Assembly (NCBI RefSeq): GCF_020379485.1
Contig: NC_063437.1
Span: forward strand, 4,970,806-5,034,805
Direction of reading: 5' to 3'
Source of the DNA: Brassica napus
Taxonomy: Eukaryota; Streptophyta; Magnoliopsida; Brassicales; Brassicaceae
DNA length: 64,000 bases
The notes beneath the pieces are model-generated. The model had not been told where the DNA came from. It worked only from the letters and a program-made list of their open reading frames with translations, and did not search any database. This document shows positions 1 through 11,190 of this stretch, piece after piece. Positions within the stretch are counted from its first letter, which is position 1. Each line of letters opens with the position of its first letter. The position numbers were made by a program, and so were the translations under genes.

Positions 1-730
1 TTGTATTCATCAAAAAGCTTTTGTTTTCTATCAGGTGCAACATTGCTTAAAGAGTAATTTAGAATCTATCAAAGTTCATGTCCATACAGCTTTGTGGTTT
101 CTTCAATCCACCATTCAATCGTCCATCCCATCCCTTGATCGAACCAGAGAGCATTATACAAATAATACAACTAGAAGGTTAAATTTCATAACCGATCCAC
201 TTCAATCTGATCAATCTGAGAGTTTTACACAGTCATCACCCCATCTCTATACCATTGTAAGGTCACACCTCATGTGCCTTGCCTGCGTCAATTAGCATTT
301 TCATCATTTTCGTGCTTGTTCTTTTTCTCCTAACCATCATTCATTTCAGTAGCCTCTAACTTTTGTTTTCCTCACCTGAAAAACGTGAAATTATATAGAT
401 TTCTTTGTTTTTGTATATCTCATTGTCGATTTATTTAGTTATGAAAATTTACGTTTTAAGCATAATATTGTATATTTATATAATTTTTTTGCATAATAGA
501 TAAAGAAAAAATCATATCGACTGCAAAATATTTGAAGAGTTGAATAATCATTTTTTATTTATCGATCTAACACTAAGGTGATTAGGTTTGAAAATATATT
601 TTTATTTTCTGCTAATTATTTAACAGTTGATCTATATTATTGTTTGTGAAGTCATATTTCACAACATGACTCTCACGTTAAAAATTAGAGCGGCTAAAGT
701 CGTTTTTATCTTTAATGAATAATTATATAA
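1..730. other. AT-rich intergenic DNA, no gene seen
   Basis: No open frame with a recognisable domain, no RNA gene and no clear repeat boundary is visible. The one short open frame at 35-295 has no family resemblance and no gene-like context. Confidence 0.6.
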
Positions 731-760
731 ACTAGAGGGTTTTTCCGGGCTACGCCCGGA
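731..760 (-). mobile_element. Helitron 3' terminus (minus orientation)
   Basis: Read on the minus strand this is a 7-bp GC-rich hairpin (TCCGGGC, loop GTA, GCCCGGA) followed about 8 bases later by CTAG and then T. That is the usual end of a plant Helitron inserted between A and T. The element would extend to the right, but no convincing 5' end was found before the MITE at 2305, so its length is unknown. Confidence 0.6.
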
Positions 761-2294
761 TTATTCCGTATAATATTATTGAATTAAACTCGCGTTTTTA
801 GTATTGTAACTTGATTAAATCTTTGATTATTCATCAAATGCCAACAATTGCAAGCAAAACAATCTATGAGCGTTTGACTAAATCTGCATCTGTATTGAAG
901 TTTGAGTTCGCAACAATTGAAAGCTAGAAGTAATAGAAAATAAACTGGTTTCATGTCACCGTTCCAAACGCAGTGAGAAGCCAAGATCCCAATAACGGAG
1001 CCAAGATCCCAATAACGGCTGGGATCCAGCCCATTTCCATAATATGTTTTAGAATTAGGAAAAGAGATATATGTGTATATATATTTTATAAAGATAATTT
1101 TCCAAAAGATGAATATAATTTAAATTTCATATCCATTAAAATCTATCATGAGTTTGTATTATATATATATAGCGAAATCTATGTAGTATGAATTCGCCGA
1201 GATCAATTCTGCGGTAGTGATAGTGTACTCCACACTATAATCTATTTTCATTCCAATGGAGGTGATAGCCAGTACAGAAATATAGACTCGGATGGTATCT
1301 CAATAAGACATACCTTTTGGTTTCGTAATTTAAATTTTGGTTCTGCCATTATGTTTTCATCGTAATTATATGACAATATGAGTATTTTTATATTTATGGT
1401 ATCAGATATAATTTCATTTATAATCAAAACCAAATCGTAAATTATATGACAGTATGAGTATCTTTAAATGTCTGTCATCTTGCTTAACTTATATAATAGT
1501 GTCTTTATATAGTTGCAACTAAAATTATTTGTTGTAGACCTATGGTATTTAAAGATTAGGAATACGGGAAATAGTTTACTTATATATTTGTAAATTTTAA
1601 ATAAATTAAGAAGATAGTAATGTCTTTTTGAAACGTACGTGACTGGTTAGTAATCTCCATATGTATAAATTATGCATGAACACAAAAAAACTATACTGGT
1701 GTTTTTATTATGAACTTATAAATGACAACTACCTTAAGATATTATTTGTAATAAATATTAAATATTTCTAAACTATTATAGTGTTCTTTTAAAAATGGAC
1801 GAACTCCGCACTACATATTCGCTACACCATAAACAAAATTATTTCTTAGACTAATTGGTTGCTAATTTGGTTGTAAGAACATAGATAAATCTATTAAACA
1901 ATGTCTAAATGTTAAATGTACACAATTGTGTTAAAGTGCAGAGATTTGTAAGATAATATGTATGCAATTTTGTCCTTAATCAGATATAAACTATGATTAT
2001 AGGTAGACTCGGATCCTTATTCGAGCAGGACAAAATCTGAAATAATCATTCAAGTGCTAAATCTAATAATTATTTGGTTTACATCTGCTGTCCAGACTGT
2101 TGGTGGGAGGCGGATTATCCATTTCGTTCATGATGCAATCCTTCGTATGCAATCAATAAAACACAACATATTAGTCTATGGATTTCGTTATGCTGAGGTT
2201 TCGATGATATTAAAATCGTACACTTCAAGGATAAGTCGATATATTAGAATCGTTTTGGAAATGGGCTATTAACATTTTTGTAGGAAAAAGGAGA
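761..2294. other. AT-rich DNA, possibly body of the Helitron ending at 731
   Basis: No coding region is supported. The sequence is strongly AT-rich, with a short tandem duplication of the phrase AGCCAAGATCCCAATAACGG near 982-1018. Some of it is presumably Helitron interior, but the far end could not be set. Confidence 0.4.
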
Positions 2295-2304
2295 AGAAAT
2301 TATT

Positions 2305-3178
2305 AGGACTGTTCAATATGGTAAAACCGAACCGTACCGAACCGAACCGAATCGAAATAGATAATATGGTTTGGTTTTGGTATATACCATATAAACCGAA
2401 TAGATATAATTTTATAAAAACCGTAGGATTTGGATATGGTTTGGTATATAACCGATTAAACCGAATAAACCGAACAAAACCGATTAAAAGTAGAAATATG
2501 TAAATATATATATATCTATTATATAACAATACATGAAAATCGATTTGTTACATAAGTTAAATTTGTGTTAATAACTATTACTATAATTTTATAGTAATAA
2601 ATAACCTTAATTTGTAAAACACTTGAACTATAATTAAATAACAATACATCGCAATTCAGACATCTTATTTTCTAAGTTTTCTTTTGATCTTTTTGCTTTA
2701 TTTTAGTCTTCACTAAATTAATATGAAGATTATAAATTTGATGGACAATAATTAATGGAAAATTTTCAATTGAACTTTAATGAACAATAAATATGGAAGA
2801 GTGGAAAAATTTTTCTTTCATGTTTCTGTTTTATTTTATATTTTTATTTTCAAAATTTCAAGCTTTGGTTTTAGTTATAGATTTGATTATTTTATTTGAT
2901 GGTAGAAGCATTTTTTCTTTTTTTATTCATTTCTTTGAACATGTAATATATTTTTAATAAATGACTGTGTTGACAATATGACTCTAAAATTCATATAATA
3001 TGATCTCAAACTAAATAATTATATTTTTTGGTATAAAACCGAATAAAATAAAAACCGACGGTATATAAACTGAACCGAACCAAAGTAAATATGGATTTAG
3101 AATGGTAGTTATATTTTACTTACCGAAATACCGAAAACCAAAAAAAAAACCGAACCTATATCCAGATTGAACACCCCT
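2305..3178. mobile_element. MULE-type MITE with 10-bp target duplication
   Basis: The left end reads AGGACTGTTCAATATGG. The right end, reverse complemented, reads AGGGGTGTTCAATCTGG, giving short terminal inverted repeats. The flanks carry a perfect 10-bp direct repeat AGAAATTATT (2295-2304 and 3179-3188), a length typical of Mutator-like insertions. The subterminal DNA is full of ACCGAACC-type motifs, in direct orientation at the left end and mixed at the right. There is no transposase; the open frames at 2269-2529 and 2318-2503 are products of these repeats. Confidence 0.75.
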
Positions 3179-3188
3179 AGAAATTATT

Positions 3189-3677
3189 GTCGGTTGATAC
3201 TTGTCTTTTAAGAAGCAACAAATTTCGAAATATGGGTAGTAGATATTCTTATAATTAGTTTGGAATAAATTTAGGTTACCTACTCAGTTTAAAATCAGCT
3301 GCAAATTCTATTATTGATTTGACCAAGAATTCTATTATCAATTTCTGAAGATTGATACTTTTCACGTAGAACTCTTATATTTATCATATAGATTTTTCAA
3401 ATTAGTATAGGGGAGTGATGTCTAAGAATCATCATCCCTGTACAGATCAATCGATTGCTATCGTAGCTTATATTAGAAATGTATCCTTTATAAAGGTGTA
3501 ATAAATATAAAATTGATTGAAATATTTAAAAAAAAAACACTGAATGGGAAGCATTAGCGATGTCTAAATACGGCCAACAATTGAACAGCACGAAAGCATT
3601 CAGGAGCAGAGTATATTCCTGGACGTTCTACACTCAATGCGTAGAACACGTTCAAATCTCTGGATCGACGTCATTAG
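3189..3677. other. Intergenic DNA, nothing recognised
   Basis: AT-rich sequence between the MITE and the RPA-like fragment. It includes the minus-strand continuation past the RPA-like stop codon, in which I recognise no further domain. Confidence 0.5.
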
Positions 3678-4710
3678 CTATTCCCCACCAATGCTTATTT
3701 TGCTTCTGAAGCCACTGATGTGCTTGATATTTTCATCAAAGAAAAACTGAGTTGCGGATGATGAAGCTAGCAAGAGTTTCCCTGGAAAAATAAAAATTTA
3801 GTGTGAATGATTTAGATGTTGAGTTCGTTGGGTTGGTCATTACCTTTACACATACATGGTATAATGCTTGTTACTAAAACAACTTTGTACTTCCGATGGC
3901 TCATGGCTTGTAGTTGCCGGAAAAGAGATGCTTCGTTTCCCCATAGCGTTAGCTTCACCATCATCCATCTGCAATGTGTTCATATATTAGCTATAGATCG
4001 GAGTTTTTCTAAGATTTCAGGTATAACAAATCTGTGTTTGTTGATTTTACCCGTTTATACGCAAACCAATTATCAGCTTTGTTTGATATTCCGGGTAGTG
4101 GGGGTAGTCATCTTGCATGATAAATATCTGGCCTACTACATCTGCCCTGCTAATTGTGAGCAACTGATAATTATATTTCTTCGAACAGAGGTCTTGCGAT
4201 TATTTACCTGGAAGGTATGTGCGTGCAGTTGCTGAGTCTATTAGCTGCATGAAGTTGAGAGGAGAGTATTTCTGTGCAGGAAAGCCTGAGATCGTGTGTT
4301 CTAATTTTATCACACTCGCTTCACGGTTGATACGAATAAAGAACGGCTGCGGAGTCAGCTTGTGTCTGCGATTATTCGGGATGACCATATAATCTGAGAG
4401 CTGATATATATCCACTGCTGATAAGAGGTTAGGATTTGTAGTTGATAACTGTCTGGATAGCTGCCCTTCTAGAGTTTCACCCTATTTTGAAAGCAAAATG
4501 GTTAGTTCTGTTATGTTGTATATGAATCAGTATAGTTAAACAACATACCTCCAAGCTAAAGCATAGGAAACCGGTACCGAGCAAGTCGTTGGCTTCACTT
4601 ATGATGGGCCAAAGTCTTTGGGGTTGGTGATATTTTTTGAACATTTCTGTTAGTAAATCCACTAATGCGAAAAGGTCGTTGTACCCATGTGTTTCTGTAA
4701 GTGCACACAT
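3678..4710 (-). pseudogene. RPA1-like (DUF223) OB-fold gene fragment
   Basis: Five minus-strand exon pieces can be joined at GT..AG sites in one frame: about 4710-4549, 4481-4208, 4141-4051, 3968-3844 and 3781-3678. The joined protein contains blocks typical of plant replication protein A-like DUF223 proteins: GETLEGQLSRQL, IYQLSDYMVIPN, a YLPDVVGQI block, VKLTLWGNEASLF, VVLVTSIIP and LLLASSSATQFFFDE. These proteins bind single-stranded DNA through OB folds, and many plant copies are amplified with transposons. The usual N-terminal OB fold is not recognisable in the first piece. The frame ends at a TAG (3678-3680) well before the usual C-terminal zinc-binding domain. I treat it as a truncated copy that could still be transcribed. 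It lies 376 bp downstream of the bZIP25-like fragment on the same strand. Confidence 0.7.
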
Positions 4711-5085
4711 GTGTGTATAATCTTATTTCAGAAGATCATTGTTGCTAGTATATGCATAAAAATGGAGAGTGCTTATGAGAGAAATCATACTACCTCTTCA
4801 ATGGTGAACTACTCTTCAAGGATGCCATGATGGAGATGACTCGTTTCTTAGCTGAACGCGTGAACGTGATGTTTGTCTAACGGCAAGACACGGAGATAAG
4901 GGTTTTGTTAATTAGATGAGAAAATCTCGTGTAGCCATACGGACATTAAGAGTCGCGAATATAGAAAGCTAATATTGCAATTTAAGCAGCATATATAATT
5001 GAGAGAGTTAAGGAAAAAAATTAAATATGGAGGGATTATCAGAAAAGAAAGAGATCCAAGATACAAAAGTTCTCAAAAATTGTAC

Positions 5086-5776
5086 CTCCTAGCACGCTTA
5101 ATTTTCAGTAGGATCTCCATTATCAGCTGTTTCCATGTCTCCATCAAGATCATCATGATCAGAATCATCTCTTAATGAAATACTGGTGGTTTGCCTTGCT
5201 GGAACAACATCTGGTTTATTTTTAACGCTTGTCGAAGGAACAGATCTAACAGATGAAGCACCGGGTGAGGTTTGTGCCACAACAACAGAGCCTAGAATAT
5301 TTAAAAAAAAAAAAACTATTATCCACACAATCCGAAAAAATAAACATTTCACCCAAAGACTATAAACCATAACCAAAGGAACTTAATTAGATATTCCACA
5401 AGGATCACTCATCTAAACTATAATGATATAACCTTGAGCTGGAGATCCCACCGGAGGAGATGGCTTTTGATTCACACCTGAGGCACTCGAATCTTCCGGC
5501 TTCACAGCTCCCACCTGTGTAAAGAATCAAAACCAATCAAAATCAAATCAATCAACAAACACAAACCGAATTGACGCCATGCGCGGAAGATTGAGCGGTA
5601 ACAGCGTTTGGGTTCATCGAATTGGCGGATGAAACAGCAGTTGTCTCGTTAGGTTTCATCACAGTCGCGGAAGAAGCAGTGGACTTCCCGTTTGGTTTCG
5701 CAGTCGCGGAGGTTGCGACGGTCTTCTTGATGGGCTTGGGTTCGCCGGAGACGGTAGACTTGCCGGTGGGTTCCAT
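5086..5776 (-). pseudogene. bZIP25-like (group C bZIP) gene fragment, frameshifted
   Basis: Three exon pieces join in frame: 5776-5567 (70 codons from the first Met), 5514-5433 and 5291-5086. The second and third encode VKPEDSSAS, VAQTSPGASSVR, ARQTTSISL and an acidic stretch ending NGDPTEN. I recall the same order just before the basic region of Arabidopsis bZIP25 (Opaque-2-like, group C). At 5098-5100 a TAA interrupts the frame. Shifting by one base restores KRARR and then a GT donor at 5085, so the gene was broken exactly at the start of the DNA-binding basic region. No basic region or leucine zipper exon follows. The first 70 residues are rich in Thr, Ser, Ala and Lys and are not recognised as part of bZIP25, so this is probably a chimeric or rearranged 5' end. 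Confidence 0.65.
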
Positions 5777-6540
5777 CGTGATGAGTAAATGAGAGAATCT
5801 TATGAACTTTAATGGAGACATAAGCTATGAAAAGAGTTCTATATATAGAAAATTTTAGAAGAAGATGAAAGGAATCCATTGAATGAGCTCAATCTCAGGT
5901 TTGATGAGAGCAATTAGTAGCAAAATTACTCATCGAAACGGATCAGGATAAGAGAGAAATGGAAGAGATGGAAGTCGACATTCATCGCGTAACACATCTG
6001 CCCTTCGGTTGCTCAATCTGGGCTTTAGACTTCAGAATAGACGGACCGAAAACAACGGAGGCCCAAACAAAACTAATTAACTCATTAATGACGTGGAAGT
6101 TTGATGCATTCTTATTGGCCGATTTTATGATCCGACGTGGAAGCATGAGGGGAGCCCTTATTCCCCTTTTAGTATTGTATATTGATTCATAATTATATAA
6201 TTATACATCTGATTATATATAATTGTAATCAACCAAAAATTAAATGAGCAACGTGATTTAAAAGAAAATTAATTCATGTAAATGCTGGTTTGATCGTATT
6301 CCAGTTTATCTTATGTATATTCCAATGCTGGTCTGTGCACATTCCAGTTTCCCTTTTCCATGTACTATATTAACGCCCTCTTTTTATTTTTCACTTGAAA
6401 ACAAGTTAAACCAAAGCTAAAACATCCATATTATGAACTGTGACCTTTTGCATGTACTATAGTAACGTCCTTTTTTATATTTCACTTGTTTTGTATAGTG
6501 TAATATGTTCATTTTTTTAATGAATTAATGATGTTAGGCA
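5777..6540. other. Intergenic DNA upstream of the bZIP25-like fragment
   Basis: No gene is supported. Two GACGTGG motifs (near 6092 and 6134) lie about 40 bases apart and could be relics of a promoter. The open frame at 5959-6192 has no recognisable family. Confidence 0.45.
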
Positions 6541-6549
6541 TATAAATTA

Positions 6550-6650
6550 GGGAAAATTGGAAAAATGGGACACTTTGAACTTTTATTTGTCACAATAGGA
6601 TTTCTGATATTTTGGACAATTCTGGACATATTTTACCCTTTTTTAATAGA
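6550..6650 (+). repeat. Left terminal inverted repeat of the MULE
   Basis: It pairs with 14945-15053. The first 12 bases are identical to the other end. Longer similarity with small gaps follows, including GACACTTTGAACTT and TTTGTCACA. Confidence 0.85.
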
Positions 6651-7299
6651 AAAAATAGTAAACTGAATTTTAAAAATGTTAAAAAATATCAAAACTATTG
6701 GAAACATAAGTATGACAATATATATGTTTAAATTGTTTTTTTTTTTAAATGAATCATATTTTATTTCATCTTCTAGCTACAGTTATAATACTCATTCTGG
6801 TCATCTACTTAGTCTAGAATTCGGCTACTAATGTTTATACATAGATATATCTTTGGTATACAACGTAACCTATCTTTTCTTATATATTCTAACCAAAGCT
6901 AGGTTACGTTACGTTATAATCAAGAAAGATGTCTTTCTTATACCTTTAGCTTGGTTACGACATGTAGCCACAATGCGTTGATATACCCTATCTATATTTG
7001 GAGCCATGATGTGGTCTGCCTTTTACCTTATGTGGCGCCTAGGGAAGAATATGTTTCACATCTACTCTACTGTGTTCTGACTTACATAGGTTATACATTC
7101 TACAGGAAATCCGAAAAATATGGAAACTTCCATAATCGGTTAAAGATGTTTCCTAAATCTAAACTAAATCTTCCCTAAATATCTCCAAGAATATTTTCTC
7201 CCACGTTTTTCTCCTTCTCCCACGATCTTTTGTCGTCGTTCTTTGTGTTTCTCTCTTCTTCATCGACATAATCATCTCTCTTTTCTCTATCAATACAAC

Positions 7300-9684
7300 A
7301 TGGTTCTAATCTATGTCAAATCGGGTGAATGGATGTGTAGTCGCGGTGATGACTGGAGTTTCGTGGTAGACAAAGAAAGGCGTGGTCGAATGGTAACATT
7401 AGCAACTACTACTACGTTGAAGCAGCTCAAGATAATGGTGTGTGAGGATTATGGGGTGGACCATAATGCCATTAATGCCGAGTTCAGTTATTCGTTGTTG
7501 AATCAAAAAGGGAATCCTCCTATTATTATCACCAATGATCGGCAAGCATCTAATTTTGTGGGCTATGCAAAGAGGGAATCGTCTACTACCTTGTGTGTGA
7601 TGTTCTCTGTTTCCGGTGTAAATCAAAAGGAACGAGTCAATATCGATTTGAATAAGGAGCCTTGCGATTCAAGTAATGTTGAGGATGAAGAAGTTCCTGA
7701 GATAAATCGAGCAGAGTTTGTCAAGCCGTCAAAGGAGTCTTTTGTTAAAAGAACGAATCATGTCGCTGCAGATGGTTGCGGTCCTTTAAGGAGTGAAAAC
7801 ATTGAACTTTTTCAAAACAATGGAGACAGTGATAAGGATGGTCGAGCTTGGAGAGGAGACTTCGTGAAGAAGGATCAAATTTTCACAAGTAAAGGGGTTC
7901 TGAAGGCAACAATGGAAATTTTAGCGATGAAGAATAATTTCGATTACACTGTTATCAAATCCACGAGAAAATGGTGGTATATTCGATGTAAAGATGCATT
8001 GTGCAACTGGACTGTGCGTGCAGAAGGAATAGATGGGTCTACATATTTCATGATCAACCAATGTGATGGAAGACATTCATGTGCTCCTTCAAAGAAAAGG
8101 AAATTCGGAAAAACAGCATCAGCAAGAACAATTGGGACTCTGATACAACATCGATTTGATGATGCAAACGATGGCCCAAAACCGAATGACATCATTCAAT
8201 TTATGAGAATGGAGCATAGTTGTGAGATTACTTATTGGCACGCTTGGGAAGCTCGTGAGTTTGCTATTGCAGCTGCTAGAGGTATACCAGATCGCAGTTA
8301 CTCTAAAATACCAGCATATCTGCATATGATTAAAGAAGCAAATCCTGGTACGCATACTCACTATGAAACTAATGAGAAGGGAAGATTCATGTATCTATTT
8401 ATGTCATTTGGGCAATCAGTTAGAGGATTCTACAATGCAATGCGAAGGGTGATTGTTGTTGACGGAACTTTTCTGAAAAATAAATACAAAGGGACACTTC
8501 TTGTTGCTACTGCTGTAGATGGTAACTCTAATTTGTATCCGATTGCATTTGGGGTTGTTGATTCAGAGAATGACGATTCTTGGGGGTGGTTCTTCAGACA
8601 GTTGAAAGTGGTTATTGCTGATTGTCAAGACCTAGCTTTTGTCTCAGATAGAAATGCGTCTATTTCTAAAGCTATTGGGACTGTCTACCCTCGATCAGCA
8701 CATGGAATTTGCATTCATCACTTATTGACCAATGTGGTCTCATTTTTCAAGACAAAAGGATTGACTGCGTTGGTAGAAAAGGCTTCACGGGCATATAGAT
8801 ACACTGAATTTCAAGAACGTATCACCGAAATTTTTGATATGAGTCCTGAGCTTGGAAGATATCTACGGGAGGCTGATGTGCGCAAATGGGCTCGTTCTCT
8901 CTTCCCTGGTTCCAGGTATGACATTAGGACCACGAACCCTGCAGAGTCTATAAATTCAGTTCTTAGAATACCTAGAGAATATCCGGTTATTCCTTTGCTT
9001 GATAGTATAAGAGAACTGTTGACTCGATGGTTCTATGAGCGTCGCTTGTTAAGCTCAAAGCATCTAGATCCTTTAACCGCTAAGGTGGAGAGAAAGATTG
9101 ATAGGAGAATTGTGAAGGCAAAAGGATTCCAGGTTTACAAGGTTGACAACTTCAGATCGGTTGTAAAAGGAGACATATATGATTGTCATGTTGATTTGGA
9201 AAGAAGAACATGCACATGTGGTAAGTATGATATAGGAAAAATTCCTTGCCGACACGCCATTCCTGCAATTTATTCACGAGGTATGGAAGTATAAACACAT
9301 GAATACTTGAGAATTATTTATTTTCGGGATTTTCATCATATAGACTTCATATTGATCAAGTTTTTTTTGAGATTGACAGGTATGGAAGTGCACAGATTCA
9401 CTGACGCCTTATACAGCACTGCAGCGTGGAGAACCGCCTATGCAGATTCCATTAATCCAATAGCAGTTGTAGAGTCAGAATGGAATGTCCCTGCTGAGGT
9501 TAAACTTGCAAAGGTTTTACCACCAAAGACAAGAAAGAGTGCTGGTCGACCAGTAAAGAGAAGGTATGAATCAGTAGAAGACAAGATCGCATCTTCTCAA
9601 GGATCAAAGAAGAATAAAAAGCATAAGTGTAGCCGTTGTGGAACTGAAGGACACAAGAGAGGAACATGCGATTTACCCATCTAG
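7300..9684 (+). CDS. MULE (MuDR-type) transposase, 2 exons, about 761 aa
   Basis: It catalyses excision and insertion of the surrounding element. Exon 1 is 7300-9280 and exon 2 is 9380-9684; the junction Y-S-R-G-M-E-V-H stays in frame (phase 1). I chose the Met at 7300 because family members begin with a short MxLIxxxGEW-like segment; an in-frame Met at 7243 is also open. Visible parts are an N-terminal PB1-like MuDR region, the MuDR plug domain (about residues 205-275), the MULE catalytic domain with Asp388 (VVDGTF) and Asp450 (SDRNAS), and a likely third acidic residue Glu549 (NPAES). A CxC..CxH SWIM zinc finger follows (Cys638, Cys640, Cys650, His652), then a C-terminal CX2CX4HX4C zinc knuckle (Cys744-Cys757) in a Lys-rich tail. 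Length is normal for the family. No stop or frameshift is seen. Confidence 0.92.
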
Positions 9685-9946
9685 TTTGTTATGTGTCTGC
9701 ATCTGTCTCTGTTTTTTTCTTTATTGCTTTTGAAACAATTTGATCTTCTGTTTAAGAACCTATTTGACAATTTGGTATTTGCTAAACTATAGAGACAAAT
9801 CGATTTATTCTAGTAACAATCAAAGTAATTGCAAAATAATTCGTTTCAGTAGATGATGATCACCTCGAAATAACAAGAAACATGGTCTTAACTTCTTTGA
9901 AAATAAGAAACAACAAGTTGAGGAAGCACATAAAAGTAGTTGAACA

Positions 9947-10483
9947 TCATGCATAGATATGGTACAAGAAGACCATCACCAAACAACACACAAACAAAGC
10001 TTTTATGCCCCTAAGTTCCCTAATGCATTCCAAGGTCTTCTCTTCGCAATGGCACATTGCATCTTCCATCTCTTGAATTCTACTCTCATGGCGTGTCATC
10101 ATGGCCTCACCAGCTCTCACTGATTTCTGAAACTCGGAATTGTCAACGAGTAACACGTCAAACAGGTCTTGGAAGTCTTCAATCTCCTCAACAACTGACT
10201 TGTCAGTCCATTTGAACAAGTGGGTTTTGTCCTTCATCAGTAACATCCAATACACAATTAGATTGACTAATTCTACTCTCATCGGACAACAACGAGACAG
10301 TTATATGATAACATGACTAACCTTTTGAGATCCCAAAGGACAACAATGAAATAATCTTCCCGGATTTTGAATTGTTTTTGAAGTGAAACGATTCACTGCC
10401 TCACCGCAATTGCATCTTGTGGGAATTCCCCGTTGTTTCGCGAGGCGATCTCTTGTAGTGGATGAAGAATTTACTGAAGACAT
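9947..10483 (-). CDS. GRF-type zinc-finger protein, 148 aa, inside the MULE
   Basis: Exons are 10483-10322 and 10231-9947, spliced in phase 0. The Met at 10483 gives the sequence MSSVNSS and then a CxCG..FHCC zinc-finger block (CNCGEAVNRF, LFHCCPLGSQK), followed across the junction by DKTHLFKWTD. This is the GRF zinc-finger signature found in many short plant proteins and in some DNA-repair enzymes. The middle is a Glu-rich probable coiled coil, and the last 20 residues are hydrophobic (ALFVCCLVMVFLYHIYA), probably a tail anchor. It is convergent with the transposase, with 262 bp between their stops, and lies downstream of the ULP gene on the same strand. Its job in the element is unknown; it may be a captured host gene. 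Confidence 0.75.
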
Positions 10484-10794
10484 GAGGGAGTCGATCTCCA
10501 AATTTTCGCCGCTGCAATCTCTCTGTCGAGGAAGAATGAGGAAGAAAAGAGATTAGGTCAAAAAAATAACCAAAACTACGTCGTTTCATACTCCCAGAAC
10601 GCGTATTCTAGCTAAGGCAGAGCAGAAAAAAATCATTTTGAATTTATCGATAACACCACAAGAACTTTGTCTTTGAACCCTCTAAATTAGTGTTTAAACA
10701 TCTATCAAACATAGTGGACGGACGTACTTAGATAGTGACCAATGTACAAAAATAATCAATAAATAGGTGTGTGTTTGAGGCGTTGGATTAATTT

Positions 10795-11042
10795 GTATTT
10801 GGTTTTAGTTAAGGGTTTGGTTAGAGTATGTCTACGGTTATGGTTTTAGAGTTTATTTAGGGTTAAGGGTTTGACTATGAATTACAGATTTAGGGTTTGT
10901 TTAGGGTATGATTAAGAATCATGATTGTATTATGGTTTTAGGGTTTGGTTAGGGTATGTCTATGGTTATGGTTTAAGTTAAGGGTTTGGTTAGGGTATGT
11001 CTATGGTTATGGTTTTAGTTAAGGGTTTGTTTAGGGTTTGGG
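10795..11042. repeat. Degenerate telomere-like tandem repeat
   Basis: The stretch is built of variants of TTAGGGTTTG and GGTTAGGGTATGTCTATGG, repeated several times. It resembles interstitial telomere-like (TTTAGGG) DNA but is irregular. It sits between the GRF and ULP genes inside the MULE and has no coding content. Confidence 0.75.
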
Positions 11043-11190
11043 TCCTCAGTTTTTATGATTTTGTTCTTTATAGGGTTGTTTCATAATTTATACAAAATCA
11101 AAGCTAGAGTTGTTTCTTAATTCAAATCAAATACCAAAGCCAAAGTTGTTTTCTAATTCTAACAAACCAAACTACTAAAATCACAGTTAA

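Noticed and set aside
2269..2529. Open frames on both strands with repeated NRTEPNR or GFVRFIRF segments
   Set aside because: They are produced by the ACCGAACC repeats of the MITE at 2305-3178.
3816..4235. 139-residue plus-strand open frame
   Set aside because: It is antisense to spliceable exons of the RPA-like fragment, which has recognisable family blocks.
5959..6192. 77-residue plus-strand open frame upstream of the bZIP25-like fragment
   Set aside because: No recognisable family, no promoter or splice context, and the DNA looks like an old promoter or repeat.
7243..7299. Upstream in-frame Met of the transposase
   Set aside because: The added residues (MCFSLLHRHNH...) do not fit the family start; the Met at 7300 gives the usual short N-terminal segment. 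It remains possible.
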